Shown here: one piece after another, positions 17,660 through 26,658 of the stretch
Layout: the number at the start of each line of letters is the position of its first letter
Position numbering within the stretch: the stretch's first letter is position 1
NCBI GenBank assembly: GCA_021815405.1
Contig: JAKAGV010000017.1
Span: forward strand, 78,225-142,224
Direction of reading: 5' to 3'
Source: Bacteroidota bacterium
GTDB taxonomy: Bacteria; Bacteroidota; Ignavibacteria; Ignavibacteriales; Ignavibacteriaceae
DNA length: 64,000 nucleotides
Translations under genes and position numbers: made by a program
The notes under the pieces: generated by a model
Seen by the model: only the letters and a program-made list of their open reading frames with translations
The model's database searches: none
Told to the model about the DNA's origin: nothing

Positions 17660-18793
17660 TTATCTTAAAGCTGAGTTAACATCTTCAATTAAATCTTCAA
17701 TGTCCTCAATGCCAACAGAGAATCTTACAAGGCTGTCCGTAAGCCCCATTTTTTCTCTTTCTTCTTTAGGGACGGATGCATGAGTCATGCTTGCCGGATG
17801 ACTAATTAAGCTCTCAACTCCGCCGAGGCTTTCACCTAAGGTAAACACTTTGACATTTTTTAGAAGCTTTTTTGCTTTATCAACATTGCCGAAGTCAGCA
17901 GAGATCATTCCGCCGAACCCCCGCATTTGTTTTTTTGCCAGCTCATGCTGCGGATGGTTTGGTAGACCGGGATAATAAACCTTTGCCGCAATTTCTGATT
18001 CAACTAAATATTCGGCAAACTTTACCGCATTATGGTCATGCCGTTCCATTCTTACAGCTAAAGTTTTTGTGGATCGTATAATCAGCCAGCAATCGAATGG
18101 AGACGGAACTGCGCCGACGGCATTTTGAACATACCTGATCCTTTCATGTACCTTGTCATTGCTCGTCACGATAATTCCACCGATTACATCGCTGTGCCCG
18201 TTTATATATTTTGTAGTGCTGTGCAAAACAATATCGCACCCGAGTGTTAAAGGATTCTGAAAATACGGACTCATGAAAGTATTGTCCACAATGCTTAAAA
18301 GATTATTCTCTTTACAAATCTTTGAAGCTCCTTCCAGGTCGGTAAGATTCAGCATCGGATTTGTGGGACTCTCCAGATAAACAAGCTTTGTATTTTTCTT
18401 AATTGCCTTTTTGATGTTGTTCAGGTCGGTAGTATCCACCCAGGAATATTCGAGTCCGTAATCTTTCATGATAAGCTCAAATAATCTGAAAGTTCCGCCG
18501 TAAACATTGTTTGTAACGATAATATGGTCGCCTGCTTTAACAAGGCTCATCAATGCGTGAGTCGCGGCTAAACCGCTGCTGAATGCAATTCCATATTTTC
18601 CTTTTTCTAAAGCGGCAATGTTTGTTTCCAGAGACTGCCTTGTCAGGTTATGCGTTCTGCCGTATTCGTAGCCTTTATTTTTTCCCAACTCTTCCTGGGC
18701 GTAAGTTGATGTCTGGTAAATAGGAGTAATGACAGCACCGGTAACTAAATCGGGATGCTGCCCGGCGTGAATTGCGTCTGTTGAAAAGCCCAT
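17660..18793 (-). CDS. cystathionine gamma-lyase/gamma-synthase
   Basis: This is a fold-type I PLP enzyme of 377 residues, the standard length. It has TSTYAQEELGKNKGYEYGRTHN near residue 29 (with the substrate-contacting Tyr and Arg), FSSGLAATHALM near residue 77, VDNTFMSPYFQNP near residue 168 and the PLP lysine in LHSTTKYINGHSDVIGG near residue 190. It lies 89 nt downstream of cystathionine beta-synthase on the same strand. That pairing favours reverse transsulfuration, in which homocysteine and serine give cystathionine and then cysteine, and so favours a lyase role. Gamma-synthase activity cannot be excluded, because the two subfamilies are hard to separate by eye. Confidence 0.88.
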   Translation of the reverse strand: MGFSTDAIHAGQHPDLVTGAVITPIYQTSTYAQEELGKNKGYEYGRTHNLTRQSLETNIAALEKGKYGIAFSSGLAATHALMSLVKAGDHIIVTNNVYGGTFRLFELIMKDYGLEYSWVDTTDLNNIKKAIKKNTKLVYLESPTNPMLNLTDLEGASKICKENNLLSIVDNTFMSPYFQNPLTLGCDIVLHSTTKYINGHSDVIGGIIVTSNDKVHERIRYVQNAVGAVPSPFDCWLIIRSTKTLAVRMERHDHNAVKFAEYLVESEIAAKVYYPGLPNHPQHELAKKQMRGFGGMISADFGNVDKAKKLLKNVKVFTLGESLGGVESLISHPASMTHASVPKEEREKMGLTDSLVRFSVGIEDIEDLIEDVNSALR

Positions 18794-18882
18794 TGATGTT
18801 CCTTTATTTTGTTGTACTTAAAACCTATGGGTAGATTAATAAAATCGCAAAGCGCATAGCGAAAAGCACGTTGACTATGTGT

Positions 18883-20250
18883 TTAGGTAAACTTCGCGTG
18901 TTCTAAAATATCATATCTTGTAATTATATCTATAATCCTTCCGTATTCAGTTATGAGCACGGCAGGAGAATCGCTTAAATATTTTTTCACATTGCTCAGT
19001 TCGGTCCGTTCATCAAGAGTTGGAAAACTAGCATCCATTACCTGTTCTATGTTCGCTTCAAGAAGGCGAGGATTTTCAAGAAGTCCCCAAGTTAATCTAG
19101 TTTCTCTTATACTTCCGACAGATTCGCCTTTATCAATTACAGGAAGCTGCGAGAAGCCTTTCGTATTAAGCAATTCTACCGCAGCTTTTACTTTATCCTT
19201 CGGATTAAGAAATGTTAATTCCTTTTGCTTGCCATCCCACTTTGCTGATGAAATATCTTTCAAAGTTCTGATTTCATTAGGTAAAAGTCTTTTTTCTTTA
19301 AGCCACTCATCGCTGTGGAATTTGGAAAGATATCTTTCGCCTGTATCGCAAACGATAAAAACGATAACAGCATTTTCATCCAGTTCCTTTGCTACTTCAA
19401 GCGTAATGCCTAAAATTGTTCCAGTACTTCCGCCGCAAAATATTCCTTCTTCACGCGAAAGCATTCTTGCAAAGTTAAAGGAATCCATATCGCTGATGTT
19501 ATATATCTTGTCGATGTACTGGAAGTGTACATTCTTTGGTAAACAATCCTGACCGATTCCTTCCACAAGATAGGGCATGCCTTGAGGTAATTCATTTTTC
19601 TCTTTATATTCTTTGAAGATAGAACCGAATGGATCCGCGCCGATTACCTGTACATTTTTATTTTTTTCTTTTAGATATCTGCCTACACCGCTTATTGTTC
19701 CGCCGGTGCCTATGCCTGCAACAAAGTGAGTAATCTTTCCGTCAGTCTGTTCCCAAATTTCAGGTCCGGTTGTACGGTAATGAACCTCCGGATTAGCCGG
19801 ATTAGAATACTGGTACATAAAAATAGAGTTTGGTGTTTCCTGGTTAATTTTTTTTGCAACTGTTATGTAATAATCAGGATGGTCATGTTTAACAGCATTT
19901 GAAACAACAATAACATCACCTCCTAAAGCTTTAAGATAATTTATTTTTTCACTGCTGACTTTATCTGTAACAACAAAAATAGATTTATAACCTTTCACAG
20001 CACAGGCAAGAGCAAGTCCGATACCGGTATTCCCGCTGGTTGCTTCAATAACAGTACCGCCGGGATTTATCCTTCTGTTTCTCTCCGCTTCTTCAAGCAT
20101 AGAAAGACCTATCCTGTCCTTAACGCTGCCACCGGGATTTGCGGACTCCAGCTTTGCAAAAATTTTTGGCTTCAAGCCTTTGTTTAATTTGTTCAGCTTA
20201 ATTAGCGGAGTATTTCCTATTGCGTCGAGTATGTTGTTTTTATAATTCAT
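18883..20250 (-). CDS. cystathionine beta-synthase with C-terminal CBS pair
   Basis: This is a fold-type II PLP enzyme that condenses serine and homocysteine to cystathionine. The 455-residue protein has [11 protein letters not shown] near residue 11, the Schiff-base lysine in [12 protein letters not shown] near residue 44, the substrate loop [10 protein letters not shown] near residue 69 and the phosphate-binding [12 protein letters not shown] near residue 174. From about residue 335 a tandem CBS module follows ([35 protein letters not shown]), as in eukaryotic and some bacterial enzymes where it senses AdoMet. There is no haem-binding N-terminal extension. It precedes the gamma-lyase gene. 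Members without CBS domains would be cysteine synthase; the CBS pair supports this call. Confidence 0.92.
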   Translation of the reverse strand: MNYKNNILDAIGNTPLIKLNKLNKGLKPKIFAKLESANPGGSVKDRIGLSMLEEAERNRRINPGGTVIEATSGNTGIGLALACAVKGYKSIFVVTDKVSSEKINYLKALGGDVIVVSNAVKHDHPDYYITVAKKINQETPNSIFMYQYSNPANPEVHYRTTGPEIWEQTDGKITHFVAGIGTGGTISGVGRYLKEKNKNVQVIGADPFGSIFKEYKEKNELPQGMPYLVEGIGQDCLPKNVHFQYIDKIYNISDMDSFNFARMLSREEGIFCGGSTGTILGITLEVAKELDENAVIVFIVCDTGERYLSKFHSDEWLKEKRLLPNEIRTLKDISSAKWDGKQKELTFLNPKDKVKAAVELLNTKGFSQLPVIDKGESVGSIRETRLTWGLLENPRLLEANIEQVMDASFPTLDERTELSNVKKYLSDSPAVLITEYGRIIDIITRYDILEHAKFT

Positions 20251-20358
20251 AAAATATGTAAAATGGTTTTATGATTTTTCAATTCTAAAAGTTCTATGTT
20301 TTGAAAAGATAATAACGAATCCGCAACTAAAGTGGAGTAATCTAATTTACTTACAAAG

Positions 20359-20468
20359 TGAAGTTACGCAAAATAATGTTTTGTCATTCCGAATTTGTTT
20401 CGGAATCCTTATTTTTAAGCTGTTTTTAGATGCTGAAACAAGTTCAGCATGACAATTGCGTAACTTCA
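20359..20468. repeat. dispersed palindromic intergenic repeat, family A copy 1
   Basis: The unit is bounded by perfect 13-nt inverted arms (TGAAGTTACGCAA at 20359-20371 and TTGCGTAACTTCA at 20456-20468). Inside are two palindromes: TTCCGAATTTGTTTCGGAA and GCTGAAACAAGTTCAGC. The same order of palindromes recurs at 24361-24450 and 58301-58422. It occupies the gap between cystathionine beta-synthase and fmt and could form a long hairpin in RNA. It has no coding potential. Confidence 0.85.
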
Positions 20469-20469
20469 G

Positions 20470-21378
20470 TTACTTATTAACGAAACTAAAGCCTCTCAGG
20501 AACTCATCAATTTTCATCCGGCGCTTACCTTCCTGCTGAAGCTCAAGAATTTCCAGAGAGCCGCTGCCTGTTCCGATTGCCAGAGAATTTTTTGTTTGGT
20601 AAAATTTTCCGGCGTTGAGATTATGATTCAGTACAATTTTAGTTTTATAAATTTTTATTGTTTTGTCTTTAAACATAAAGAAGGCTCCAGGAAACGGCGA
20701 AAGACCTCTGATGAGATTATGGATTTCTAAAGCTGTTTTATTCCAGTTAATTTCGCATAATTCTTTTGTTATCTTCGGCGCGGAAGATGTAAGAGAATCA
20801 TCCTGCTTCTTTAACTCGTATTTTCCGTTTTCAATCAGGCTGACAGTCTGCAAAATTATTTCCGCTCCAACAAGACTCATCTTATCATGCAATGTACCGA
20901 AATCATCTTCTTCATCAATTTTGATTTTTTCCTGGAGAAGGATATTCCCGGTATCGACTTTATCTTCCAGCATAAAAGTAGTGACTCCGGTTTCCGTTTC
21001 ACCGTTGATCAAAGCCCACTGGATAGGCGCCGCACCGCGGTATTTGGGAAGCAATGATCCGTGCAGATTAAATGATCCTTTGGAAGGAATTGTAAAGACT
21101 TCCCTGGGTAAAATTCTAAAAGCTACAACCACAAACAAATCAGCATTAAATGATTTCAGCTTCGAAATAAAATCCGCATCTTTTAATTTCTCAGGCTGAA
21201 GGACCGGAATATTATTTTTAATAGCTGCTTCTTTAACTGCTGTGAATGAAACTTTTTGTCCACGCCCTCTTTCCTTGTCCGGACCGGTAACTACCGCAAC
21301 AACAGTATGGCTGCTTGTGATTAAAGCATTAAGCGCGGGGACAGCAAATTCCGGAGTTCCCATAAAAACTATTTTCAT
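20470..21378 (-). CDS. fmt: methionyl-tRNA formyltransferase
   Basis: Fmt formylates Met-tRNA for translation initiation using 10-formyl-tetrahydrofolate. The 302-residue protein starts MKIVFMGTPEFAVPALNAL. It carries the catalytic segment FNLHGSLLPKYRGAAPIQWALINGE near residue 102 (Asn, His) with the conserved Asp in LEDKVDTGNIL near residue 140. A C-terminal OB-like tRNA-binding domain includes HNLIRGLSPFPGAF near residue 220. It lies 15 nt after def on the same strand. The stop codon abuts the end of repeat family A. Confidence 0.97.
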   Translation of the reverse strand: MKIVFMGTPEFAVPALNALITSSHTVVAVVTGPDKERGRGQKVSFTAVKEAAIKNNIPVLQPEKLKDADFISKLKSFNADLFVVVAFRILPREVFTIPSKGSFNLHGSLLPKYRGAAPIQWALINGETETGVTTFMLEDKVDTGNILLQEKIKIDEEDDFGTLHDKMSLVGAEIILQTVSLIENGKYELKKQDDSLTSSAPKITKELCEINWNKTALEIHNLIRGLSPFPGAFFMFKDKTIKIYKTKIVLNHNLNAGKFYQTKNSLAIGTGSGSLEILELQQEGKRRMKIDEFLRGFSFVNK

Positions 21379-21393
21379 TTTTAAAGCGGGGTT

Positions 21394-21957
21394 TTATGCA
21401 AGCTGATAATTAGCGTTATCCGTTACCGGATACTGGAACTGAATTTTTCTTTTTTTAATCTTAATAATATCCTTATTAACTTTTTTCTTCATTTCAGAAT
21501 CAATTAAATCAGTAAAGAGAGTTCCCTGGAGATGATCGTATTCATGCTGAATTACCCTAGCAAGATAGTCTTCAGCATCTATTTTGTGCTCGGCAAAATC
21601 CGTATCTCTATACGAAATAGTTATGCGTTTCGGTCTATCAATATCTGCACGGATATCAGGAATACTTAGACACCCTTCCTCCATCGTAACTTTCTCTTCC
21701 GATCTGAAAGTAATTTTCGGATTGATAAAAACAAAGGGCTTATCCTTTTCATGACCTTCAACTTTGGCTAAATCAACTATGAAAATAGATTTATCCGAAC
21801 CGATCTGATTTGCTGCCAATCCAACTCCGTTAGCATTATGCATCGTCTCGAACATATCCCGTATAAGTTCGACAGTCTTCATATCAACTTCTTTAAGCTG
21901 ATTTGTTTTTTTGCGTAAAATCTTATCTCCAATTAAAGTAATAGGCAGCAAAGCCAT
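21394..21957 (-). CDS. def: peptide deformylase
   Basis: Def removes the formyl group from nascent peptides and cooperates with fmt immediately downstream. The 187-residue protein has the three metal-site motifs: GVGLAANQIG near residue 44, EEGCLSIPDI near residue 93 (the cysteine ligand) and QHEYDHLQGTLF near residue 136 (HExxH type). Normal family length, with a short basic C-terminal tail (KKRKIQFQYP). Confidence 0.97.
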   Translation of the reverse strand: MALLPITLIGDKILRKKTNQLKEVDMKTVELIRDMFETMHNANGVGLAANQIGSDKSIFIVDLAKVEGHEKDKPFVFINPKITFRSEEKVTMEEGCLSIPDIRADIDRPKRITISYRDTDFAEHKIDAEDYLARVIQHEYDHLQGTLFTDLIDSEMKKKVNKDIIKIKKRKIQFQYPVTDNANYQLA

Positions 21958-22468
21958 TTCTTCTCCTAATTCTTGTTAAATCTAAAATGATAACTGATCT
22001 TGTTTTCGTAAATATTCTAATGCACTAAATTAAATAAATCAAAATGAATAATAAAGTCGGCAGTGTTCTAATTTGACTAAAACCGCAATTAATGTTTTAA
22101 GTCATACTATTCGCAGCGGCGGATATTTCGGAATATAATAAATGAATTAGACTGCGAAACAAGTTTTGGATGACAAAAATAAAATAAGGGCACTGATAGA
22201 AAGTATTCCATAGTATTTAAATTTTCATAACTGACGCACTTAATAATTGGCAAGGGCAAATTTCCATTAGTATTTATTGTGTTAAAGATCATTATGTGCT
22301 TTTCATGTCTTGAATATAAATTATCTTATCGAAATTTTTGTCCATCAAATTTAAGGTAGTGCGCATAGAAAATTTTTAAAGGCTATTCATCATTTGTTAA
22401 TTGAATTAGCCTTTAATAATTAATTATACCGCTACCTTTTTTATTTATAACCAATATAAGGAAAAAAT
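21958..22468. other. intergenic gap with a partial family A repeat
   Basis: This 511-nt AT-rich stretch separates the divergent def and Rieske genes, so it should contain promoters for both. No convincing promoter boxes were assigned. A remnant of the family A palindrome (GCGAAACAAGTTTTGGATGACA, about 22149-22175) is present. A 61-codon open frame on the minus strand runs through that remnant and is not believed to be a gene. Confidence 0.5.
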
Positions 22469-22948
22469 ATGAAGATTAACCGGAGGGACTTTTTCAAAAA
22501 GGCTGGACAAGGTGCAATAGTTTTGGCAGTACCAGCAATCGCAAGCTCAATTTTGGAAAGCTGCAACAATAACATTACCAATCCAACATCCAACAGCGCA
22601 TCATTAGCAAATGTAAACGGAACATATGCTAACGGAATTGTCAAGCTTACAGTAAATTCATCTTCACCTTTATCAAAAACCGGAACAGCAGCAATGGTAA
22701 ATTTTCCTAATGGGCAATTGCTGGTTGATCATCCTTCCGCAAATACTTTTAACGCACTTTCCGCAGTCTGTACTCATGCCGGCTGCTTAATAACAAATTT
22801 TGATTCAGGAAGCTCTCAATTTGTTTGTCCGTGTCATGGTTCCAGATATGATGTCAATGGTAATGTAGTTTCAGGACCAGCACCTTCACCGCTGCAAAAA
22901 TATCAAGCGCAATTTGCAAGCGATACTTTAACTGTGAATGTAGGATAA
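22469..22948 (+). CDS. Tat-exported Rieske 2Fe-2S protein
   Basis: This small, probably periplasmic, iron-sulfur protein has 159 residues. The N-terminus MKINRRDFFKKAG is a twin-arginine signal followed by a hydrophobic stretch and SILESC, where C32 could be a lipidation site. The Rieske cluster is ligated by C101-T-H103 and C120-P-C122-H123, with C106 and C122 positioned for the usual disulfide. It lacks the transmembrane tether plus companion cytochrome b expected in a bc complex, and no such gene is adjacent. It stands alone between def and the VIT1-like gene. Electron transfer in the periplasm is likely, but its partner is unknown. Confidence 0.9.
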   Translation: MKINRRDFFKKAGQGAIVLAVPAIASSILESCNNNITNPTSNSASLANVNGTYANGIVKLTVNSSSPLSKTGTAAMVNFPNGQLLVDHPSANTFNALSAVCTHAGCLITNFDSGSSQFVCPCHGSRYDVNGNVVSGPAPSPLQKYQAQFASDTLTVNVG

Positions 22949-22997
22949 ATATTTTCTTAAATAACTAAGGTTATGCTAAGTATTGATGATGTCTGAA

Positions 22998-23106
22998 AGT
23001 TGTACTGTCAGACGCAATTCTGTATGCAGTTAAACTGCTATTTTAATTGTATTCATTTTCTTTTCAGAGTACAATTCTTAGTAGAGGTATGTTGGACAGT
23101 ACAACT
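22998..23106. repeat. inverted repeat element in a convergent gap
   Basis: AGTTGTACTGTC (22998-23009) is repeated inverted as GACAGTACAACT (23095-23106) with 85 nt between. Each arm is itself inside a small hairpin (GTCTGA...TCAGAC; GACAGT...ACTGTC). It lies between the convergent Rieske and VIT1-like genes and could be a small non-autonomous element or part of a terminator region. Confidence 0.55.
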
Positions 23107-23144
23107 GTCGAACAACAGCGTGACTTAGTAGGAAATATTAGTGA

Positions 23145-24254
23145 TCATAGCATCCGTGATATTAATTCACCGATAAAATATCCTATTGCGGCAATTCCAA
23201 AACCGACGACAAACATATCAAAGCCGCTTCTGAAAATTCCTCTGCCGGTGAAGAAGCTTCTTGCAGCGCCGACTCCAAAGTGAGCAAGCATTGCAATAAT
23301 AAATGCAGTCCATATTGCTGGTCTTCCGCTCATAAAGAAAAACGGAGCTACGGGAATAATTGCACCAATTGCCGTTGCCGTACCGGTAATCCATCCTTCT
23401 TTCAACGGACTTACATTTTGTTCCCCGATTCCCAATTCCTCGCGGACTTTTTCTTCCAAAGCCTGGTCGGGATTTTTCATTACTTCAACCGCCAATGCAT
23501 TTGCTTCTTCAGGGCTCATACCTTTTGATTCATAAATTAACGCGAGCTCCTCGGTTTCTAATTCGGGCATTAAAAGAATTTCTTCGCTCTCCATTTGCCT
23601 TTCGTGATCATAGACTTCCTTCTCACTTACCGCCGCAAGATATCCGGATGAACCCATAGAAAGCGAATCGGCTATCATTCCGGAAATACCTGAAATCAAA
23701 ATTATATGAGGTGCTACACTTGCGCCAATTACACCGGCAATCAAACCAAAGTTGGCTGTTAAGCCGTCATTAAATCCATAAACAATGTTTCGCAATAGTC
23801 CGCCGGATTCTGATTTATGCCAGGGTTCGTCGCTGGTTCCTTTTAAAGTCATAAGCTTACCGGCATGTTCGGCAGAATCTTTTGCAAGTCTAAGCGCTAT
23901 ATTTTTTGTAGGCTCATCACTGCTTTCCCTATACAATCCCAAATAAGATTTTACCTCTGTCGATTCTTCACTCATCAAAGCTCTAGATAAAATCCAAGGA
24001 CCAAATTTTTCTGAAGTCCATGCCATCAATTTTGCTTTAAAAGACGGCTTTAATTCTTTTATCTGAATGTTATTTTTTTTGATTAGATCGCTCCAGGCGA
24101 TAATATGTTTGTCTTCTACCGAGGCTAATTTTAAATATACTCCTTTTTTGTTTTCATCATTTATTAAACCGGCAAGAATTCTATAAAGGAAAGCAGCATC
24201 GACTTCTTCCTGAAGATGATGGAGCCAAATTGAAGACGTATCTCTTTTACTCAT
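23145..24254 (-). CDS. ferritin-like domain fused to VIT1/CCC1 metal transporter
   Basis: The protein combines an N-terminal ferritin/rubrerythrin-like four-helix region (EEVDAAFLYRILAG near residue 15; ASVEDKHIIAWSDLI near residue 42; DSAEHAGKLMTL near residue 125) with a C-terminal VIT1/CCC1 membrane domain. The latter has NIVYGFNDGLTANFGLIAGVIGA near residue 155, GMIADSLSMGSSGYLA near residue 190 and three further hydrophobic helices at the end. Such fusions (MbfA-like) export iron or manganese. The start is set at the ATG ending at 24254, because the conserved part begins MSKRDTSSIW; the longer frame adds 16 unlikely residues. Glutamate and histidine residues in the ferritin part suggest a di-iron site. 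Confidence 0.88.
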   Translation of the reverse strand: MSKRDTSSIWLHHLQEEVDAAFLYRILAGLINDENKKGVYLKLASVEDKHIIAWSDLIKKNNIQIKELKPSFKAKLMAWTSEKFGPWILSRALMSEESTEVKSYLGLYRESSDEPTKNIALRLAKDSAEHAGKLMTLKGTSDEPWHKSESGGLLRNIVYGFNDGLTANFGLIAGVIGASVAPHIILISGISGMIADSLSMGSSGYLAAVSEKEVYDHERQMESEEILLMPELETEELALIYESKGMSPEEANALAVEVMKNPDQALEEKVREELGIGEQNVSPLKEGWITGTATAIGAIIPVAPFFFMSGRPAIWTAFIIAMLAHFGVGAARSFFTGRGIFRSGFDMFVVGFGIAAIGYFIGELISRML

Positions 24255-24360
24255 AAAAATATCACTGAAATAATTGAAGAATGATAATTTATTTATTCGC
24301 AATTTATAAATAAAATATTTACCTAAAAAGAATGAAAATATTTAATAGTGAAATAATTTA

Positions 24361-24450
24361 ATTTTGTAATCCCGAAATTGTTTCGGGATCCCTTTTTACA
24401 TAGTTTTTAGATGTTGAAACAAGTTCAGCATGACATTTTACGTCAACCTA
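24361..24450. repeat. family A palindromic repeat, copy 2
   Basis: This contains ATCCCGAAATTGTTTCGGGAT and TGTTGAAACAAGTTCAGCATG in the same order as the copies at 20359 and 58301, with TTTTACGTCAACCTAA at the right end. The base changes in the first palindrome are compensatory (CCCGA with TCGGG instead of TTCCGA with TCGGAA), which points to selection or recent amplification of a folded form. It lies in the 529-nt gap (24255-24783) between the VIT1-like and kinase genes. Confidence 0.85.
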
Positions 24451-24665
24451 ATTTTTATTTCCATTAGCTTTATCTACCAGCTATCTTTATTTATCATTTT
24501 TAAAATACCTTTAAAAAACTTTTTTCCATTAATAGATAAGCAGATAAAATCTTTTTTGTTGGGGTTTATTATTGCTGCTATGGTCAAGTAATATTTTAAG
24601 GTTTTGATTTCTCTTTGTTATAAATTGTTAATAAGTCCACTCTATAAAGCTAGAAAAGACGAAAT

Positions 24666-24724
24666 GTCATTCTCATGAAAGTGGGAATCTAAACTTTTTA
24701 GATTCCCATTTTCACCGGTATGAC
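24666..24724. repeat. long palindrome, family B (GTCAT...ATGAC)
   Basis: GTCATTCTCATGAAAGTGGG is followed by AATCTAAA, a 3-nt loop and the near-perfect complement ending in GGTATGAC. The central 12 bp (TGGGAATCTAAA with TTTAGATTCCCA) are perfect. This is a known style of dispersed bacterial intergenic palindrome. It is the second repeat in the gap downstream of the kinase gene and could also act as its terminator. Confidence 0.75.
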
Positions 24725-24783
24725 TTTTTTTAGAACTGACTCATGAAATAAAAATAAATTCTAATCTCATTTATAAAGAAAGA

Positions 24784-26631
24784 TTAGAAATTAGATTCTG
24801 CAAATGTTATAATAAATTCTGTCCCTTTATTTCTTCTTAGTTCAATGTTCCCTTTGAGCTGGCTTACTAACGAATTTACCAATTGCATCCCAAGAGTGTC
24901 TGTATTTTTAAAATCCAAATCCTTCGGAAAACCAACACCGTTATCTTTCACTGATAAAATAATTTTACCTTCATTATCTGGCTTAAGTGAAATTTTAAGT
25001 TCATCTTGATCCGAGTTATTCTGTTTGCCAATTATAAAAGCGTGTTTTAATGAATTGGAAACCAGTTCATTGATTATTAAACCGATATTAACCGCATAAT
25101 CAACTGTAATTTCGATTTCTTTTATATCAAGAAGTAAATCAATTTTATTTGAATTGTATTTATATGAGCCAAAAAGATTTACAATCAGTTCATGTACATA
25201 ATCAGAAAAATTTATATGGGAGAGGTTCTTTGACAGATACAATTTTTCATGAACAAGCGCCATTGTTTTAACTCGATTCTGGCTTTCAACAAATATTTCT
25301 CTGGCTTCATTATCCTTAATATATGCCGATTGGAGATTGAAGAGGCTGGAAATAACCTGTAAATTATTTTTTACTCTATGATGAATCTCTTTTAAGAGTA
25401 CCACTTTTTCTTTTAGCGAATTCTCAAGTTGTTCGCCATACAATTTTCTTTCGGTAATATCCCTGGCTATTGCGCAATAATATTTTTCTCCGGCAAATTC
25501 GATGAAATTAAATTTGATTTCGACATCCACTTTGTTATCGGAGGAATTAAAAAGTTGACGATCAATTGTAAAAGCGTCGGTTAGGTCATTGGTTACAAAT
25601 TCTTTTAAATCAAAGTCACGGCAAACAATATTAAACGGTTTGCTCAACATTTGATCTTTAGAATATCCAAGTTTAACACAGACTGTTTCGTTTACATCTA
25701 CAATTGTTCCATTAAGGTTTATCCAGAAAATTAAATCTTCAGCATGATCAACGGAAAAGCGAGTTAACTGAAGAGCCTTTTCATTCTGTTTAAGCATTCC
25801 AAAAAGCACATTGAAGGGATCCTTCAAACCGGAAACAATTATCGCTTTATACATTAAATAAAAAGAAACTATCTTTAATAGATGCCCTAAAAGATTTGGG
25901 AAGCTGTAAACACTTTCATAAAAGGTAAGATTTATTTCTGATGCTATGTTTATTATAATTGCCGCGATAACCAAATTGAAAAGGTAATGATCAAAGTGGC
26001 GGCGTTTTTTGAAAAGGACCAATATTGATAAAACCAAGATGAATGAAATGATATACTCACTGATTCTTTTGAAAGGTGTTAAACCTATTCCCTCAATATA
26101 ACAATCCGGAAATATCCTCCAGTAAAATATAGTTGCAAGAATAATTACTGTAATTGCAAAGTATATTGTTATAAGCTGATAAATACGTATCTTTTTGTTG
26201 ATTAATAAAGGCGCAGATAATAAAGTTATACTTTGAATATACCGTGCTGCAATCCAAAGCTGAGTTGGTATATTGGCAGATTGGTCCGGGATTATCGTCA
26301 TTCCCTTGTATGTCAGCGCATGAATGAAATCCAGCCCGGAGACAAAAACGAAAGCAATTCCGATTACAATAAAAAAATTATTTTCAATGTACCTGCGAGA
26401 GTTCCATACCACAATGAAGATACCGAATGCTATAATTATACTAAAGCCTTCGGCTATGCTGTGGAAAAGCAAATAATTATAATTGCTAATTACGAAAAGC
26501 GAAAAAATGAAAAACAGGGAAAGGAGGAATACATATAGTTTCTCCATTGAGAAGTTAGTTTTATTTAATATTTTGTTCAGCTCTTTCTTTAAATTTATTG
26601 AGCTTAAATTCATGCCCCCTTCGCCTTTCAT
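24784..26631 (-). CDS. membrane sensor histidine kinase (MASE3-like, PAS, HisKA_2)
   Basis: The 615-residue protein has about eight hydrophobic segments in residues 30-290 resembling the MASE3 sensor module (FIHALTYKGMTIIPD near residue 108; GIGLTPFKRISEY near residue 180). A PAS domain follows near residues 300-400 (DLIFWINLNGTIVDVNE), then a HisKA_2 dimerisation box with EIHHRVKNNLQVISSLF near residue 415. The HATPase ends with DNGVGFPKDLDF and LGMQLVNSLVSQLKG. The HisKA_2 class often signals to response regulators encoded elsewhere, and none is adjacent. It lies 27 nt downstream of the geranylgeranyl-reductase-like gene. An alternative start is the methionine at residue 6. The ligand sensed is unknown. 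Confidence 0.88.
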   Translation of the reverse strand: MKGEGGMNLSSINLKKELNKILNKTNFSMEKLYVFLLSLFFIFSLFVISNYNYLLFHSIAEGFSIIIAFGIFIVVWNSRRYIENNFFIVIGIAFVFVSGLDFIHALTYKGMTIIPDQSANIPTQLWIAARYIQSITLLSAPLLINKKIRIYQLITIYFAITVIILATIFYWRIFPDCYIEGIGLTPFKRISEYIISFILVLSILVLFKKRRHFDHYLFNLVIAAIIINIASEINLTFYESVYSFPNLLGHLLKIVSFYLMYKAIIVSGLKDPFNVLFGMLKQNEKALQLTRFSVDHAEDLIFWINLNGTIVDVNETVCVKLGYSKDQMLSKPFNIVCRDFDLKEFVTNDLTDAFTIDRQLFNSSDNKVDVEIKFNFIEFAGEKYYCAIARDITERKLYGEQLENSLKEKVVLLKEIHHRVKNNLQVISSLFNLQSAYIKDNEAREIFVESQNRVKTMALVHEKLYLSKNLSHINFSDYVHELIVNLFGSYKYNSNKIDLLLDIKEIEITVDYAVNIGLIINELVSNSLKHAFIIGKQNNSDQDELKISLKPDNEGKIILSVKDNGVGFPKDLDFKNTDTLGMQLVNSLVSQLKGNIELRRNKGTEFIITFAESNF

Positions 26632-26658
26632 TTTTTATTTAAAATTATGGAAATAAAC

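Noticed and set aside
18794..18882. SAM riboswitch ahead of the sulfur amino acid genes
   Set aside because: The gap is only 89 nt with no conserved core seen; the longer gap at 17175-17659 also lacks one.
18953..19552. 199-codon plus-strand frame opposite cystathionine beta-synthase
   Set aside because: The opposite strand carries a complete PLP enzyme with all motifs; this frame is a mirror artefact.
20663..21199. 178-codon plus-strand frame opposite fmt
   Set aside because: Antisense to a complete fmt; no motif seen.
22107..22292. Open frame of 61 codons on the minus strand
   Set aside because: It reads through a fragment of repeat family A, has no family-like pattern and lies in a divergent gap.
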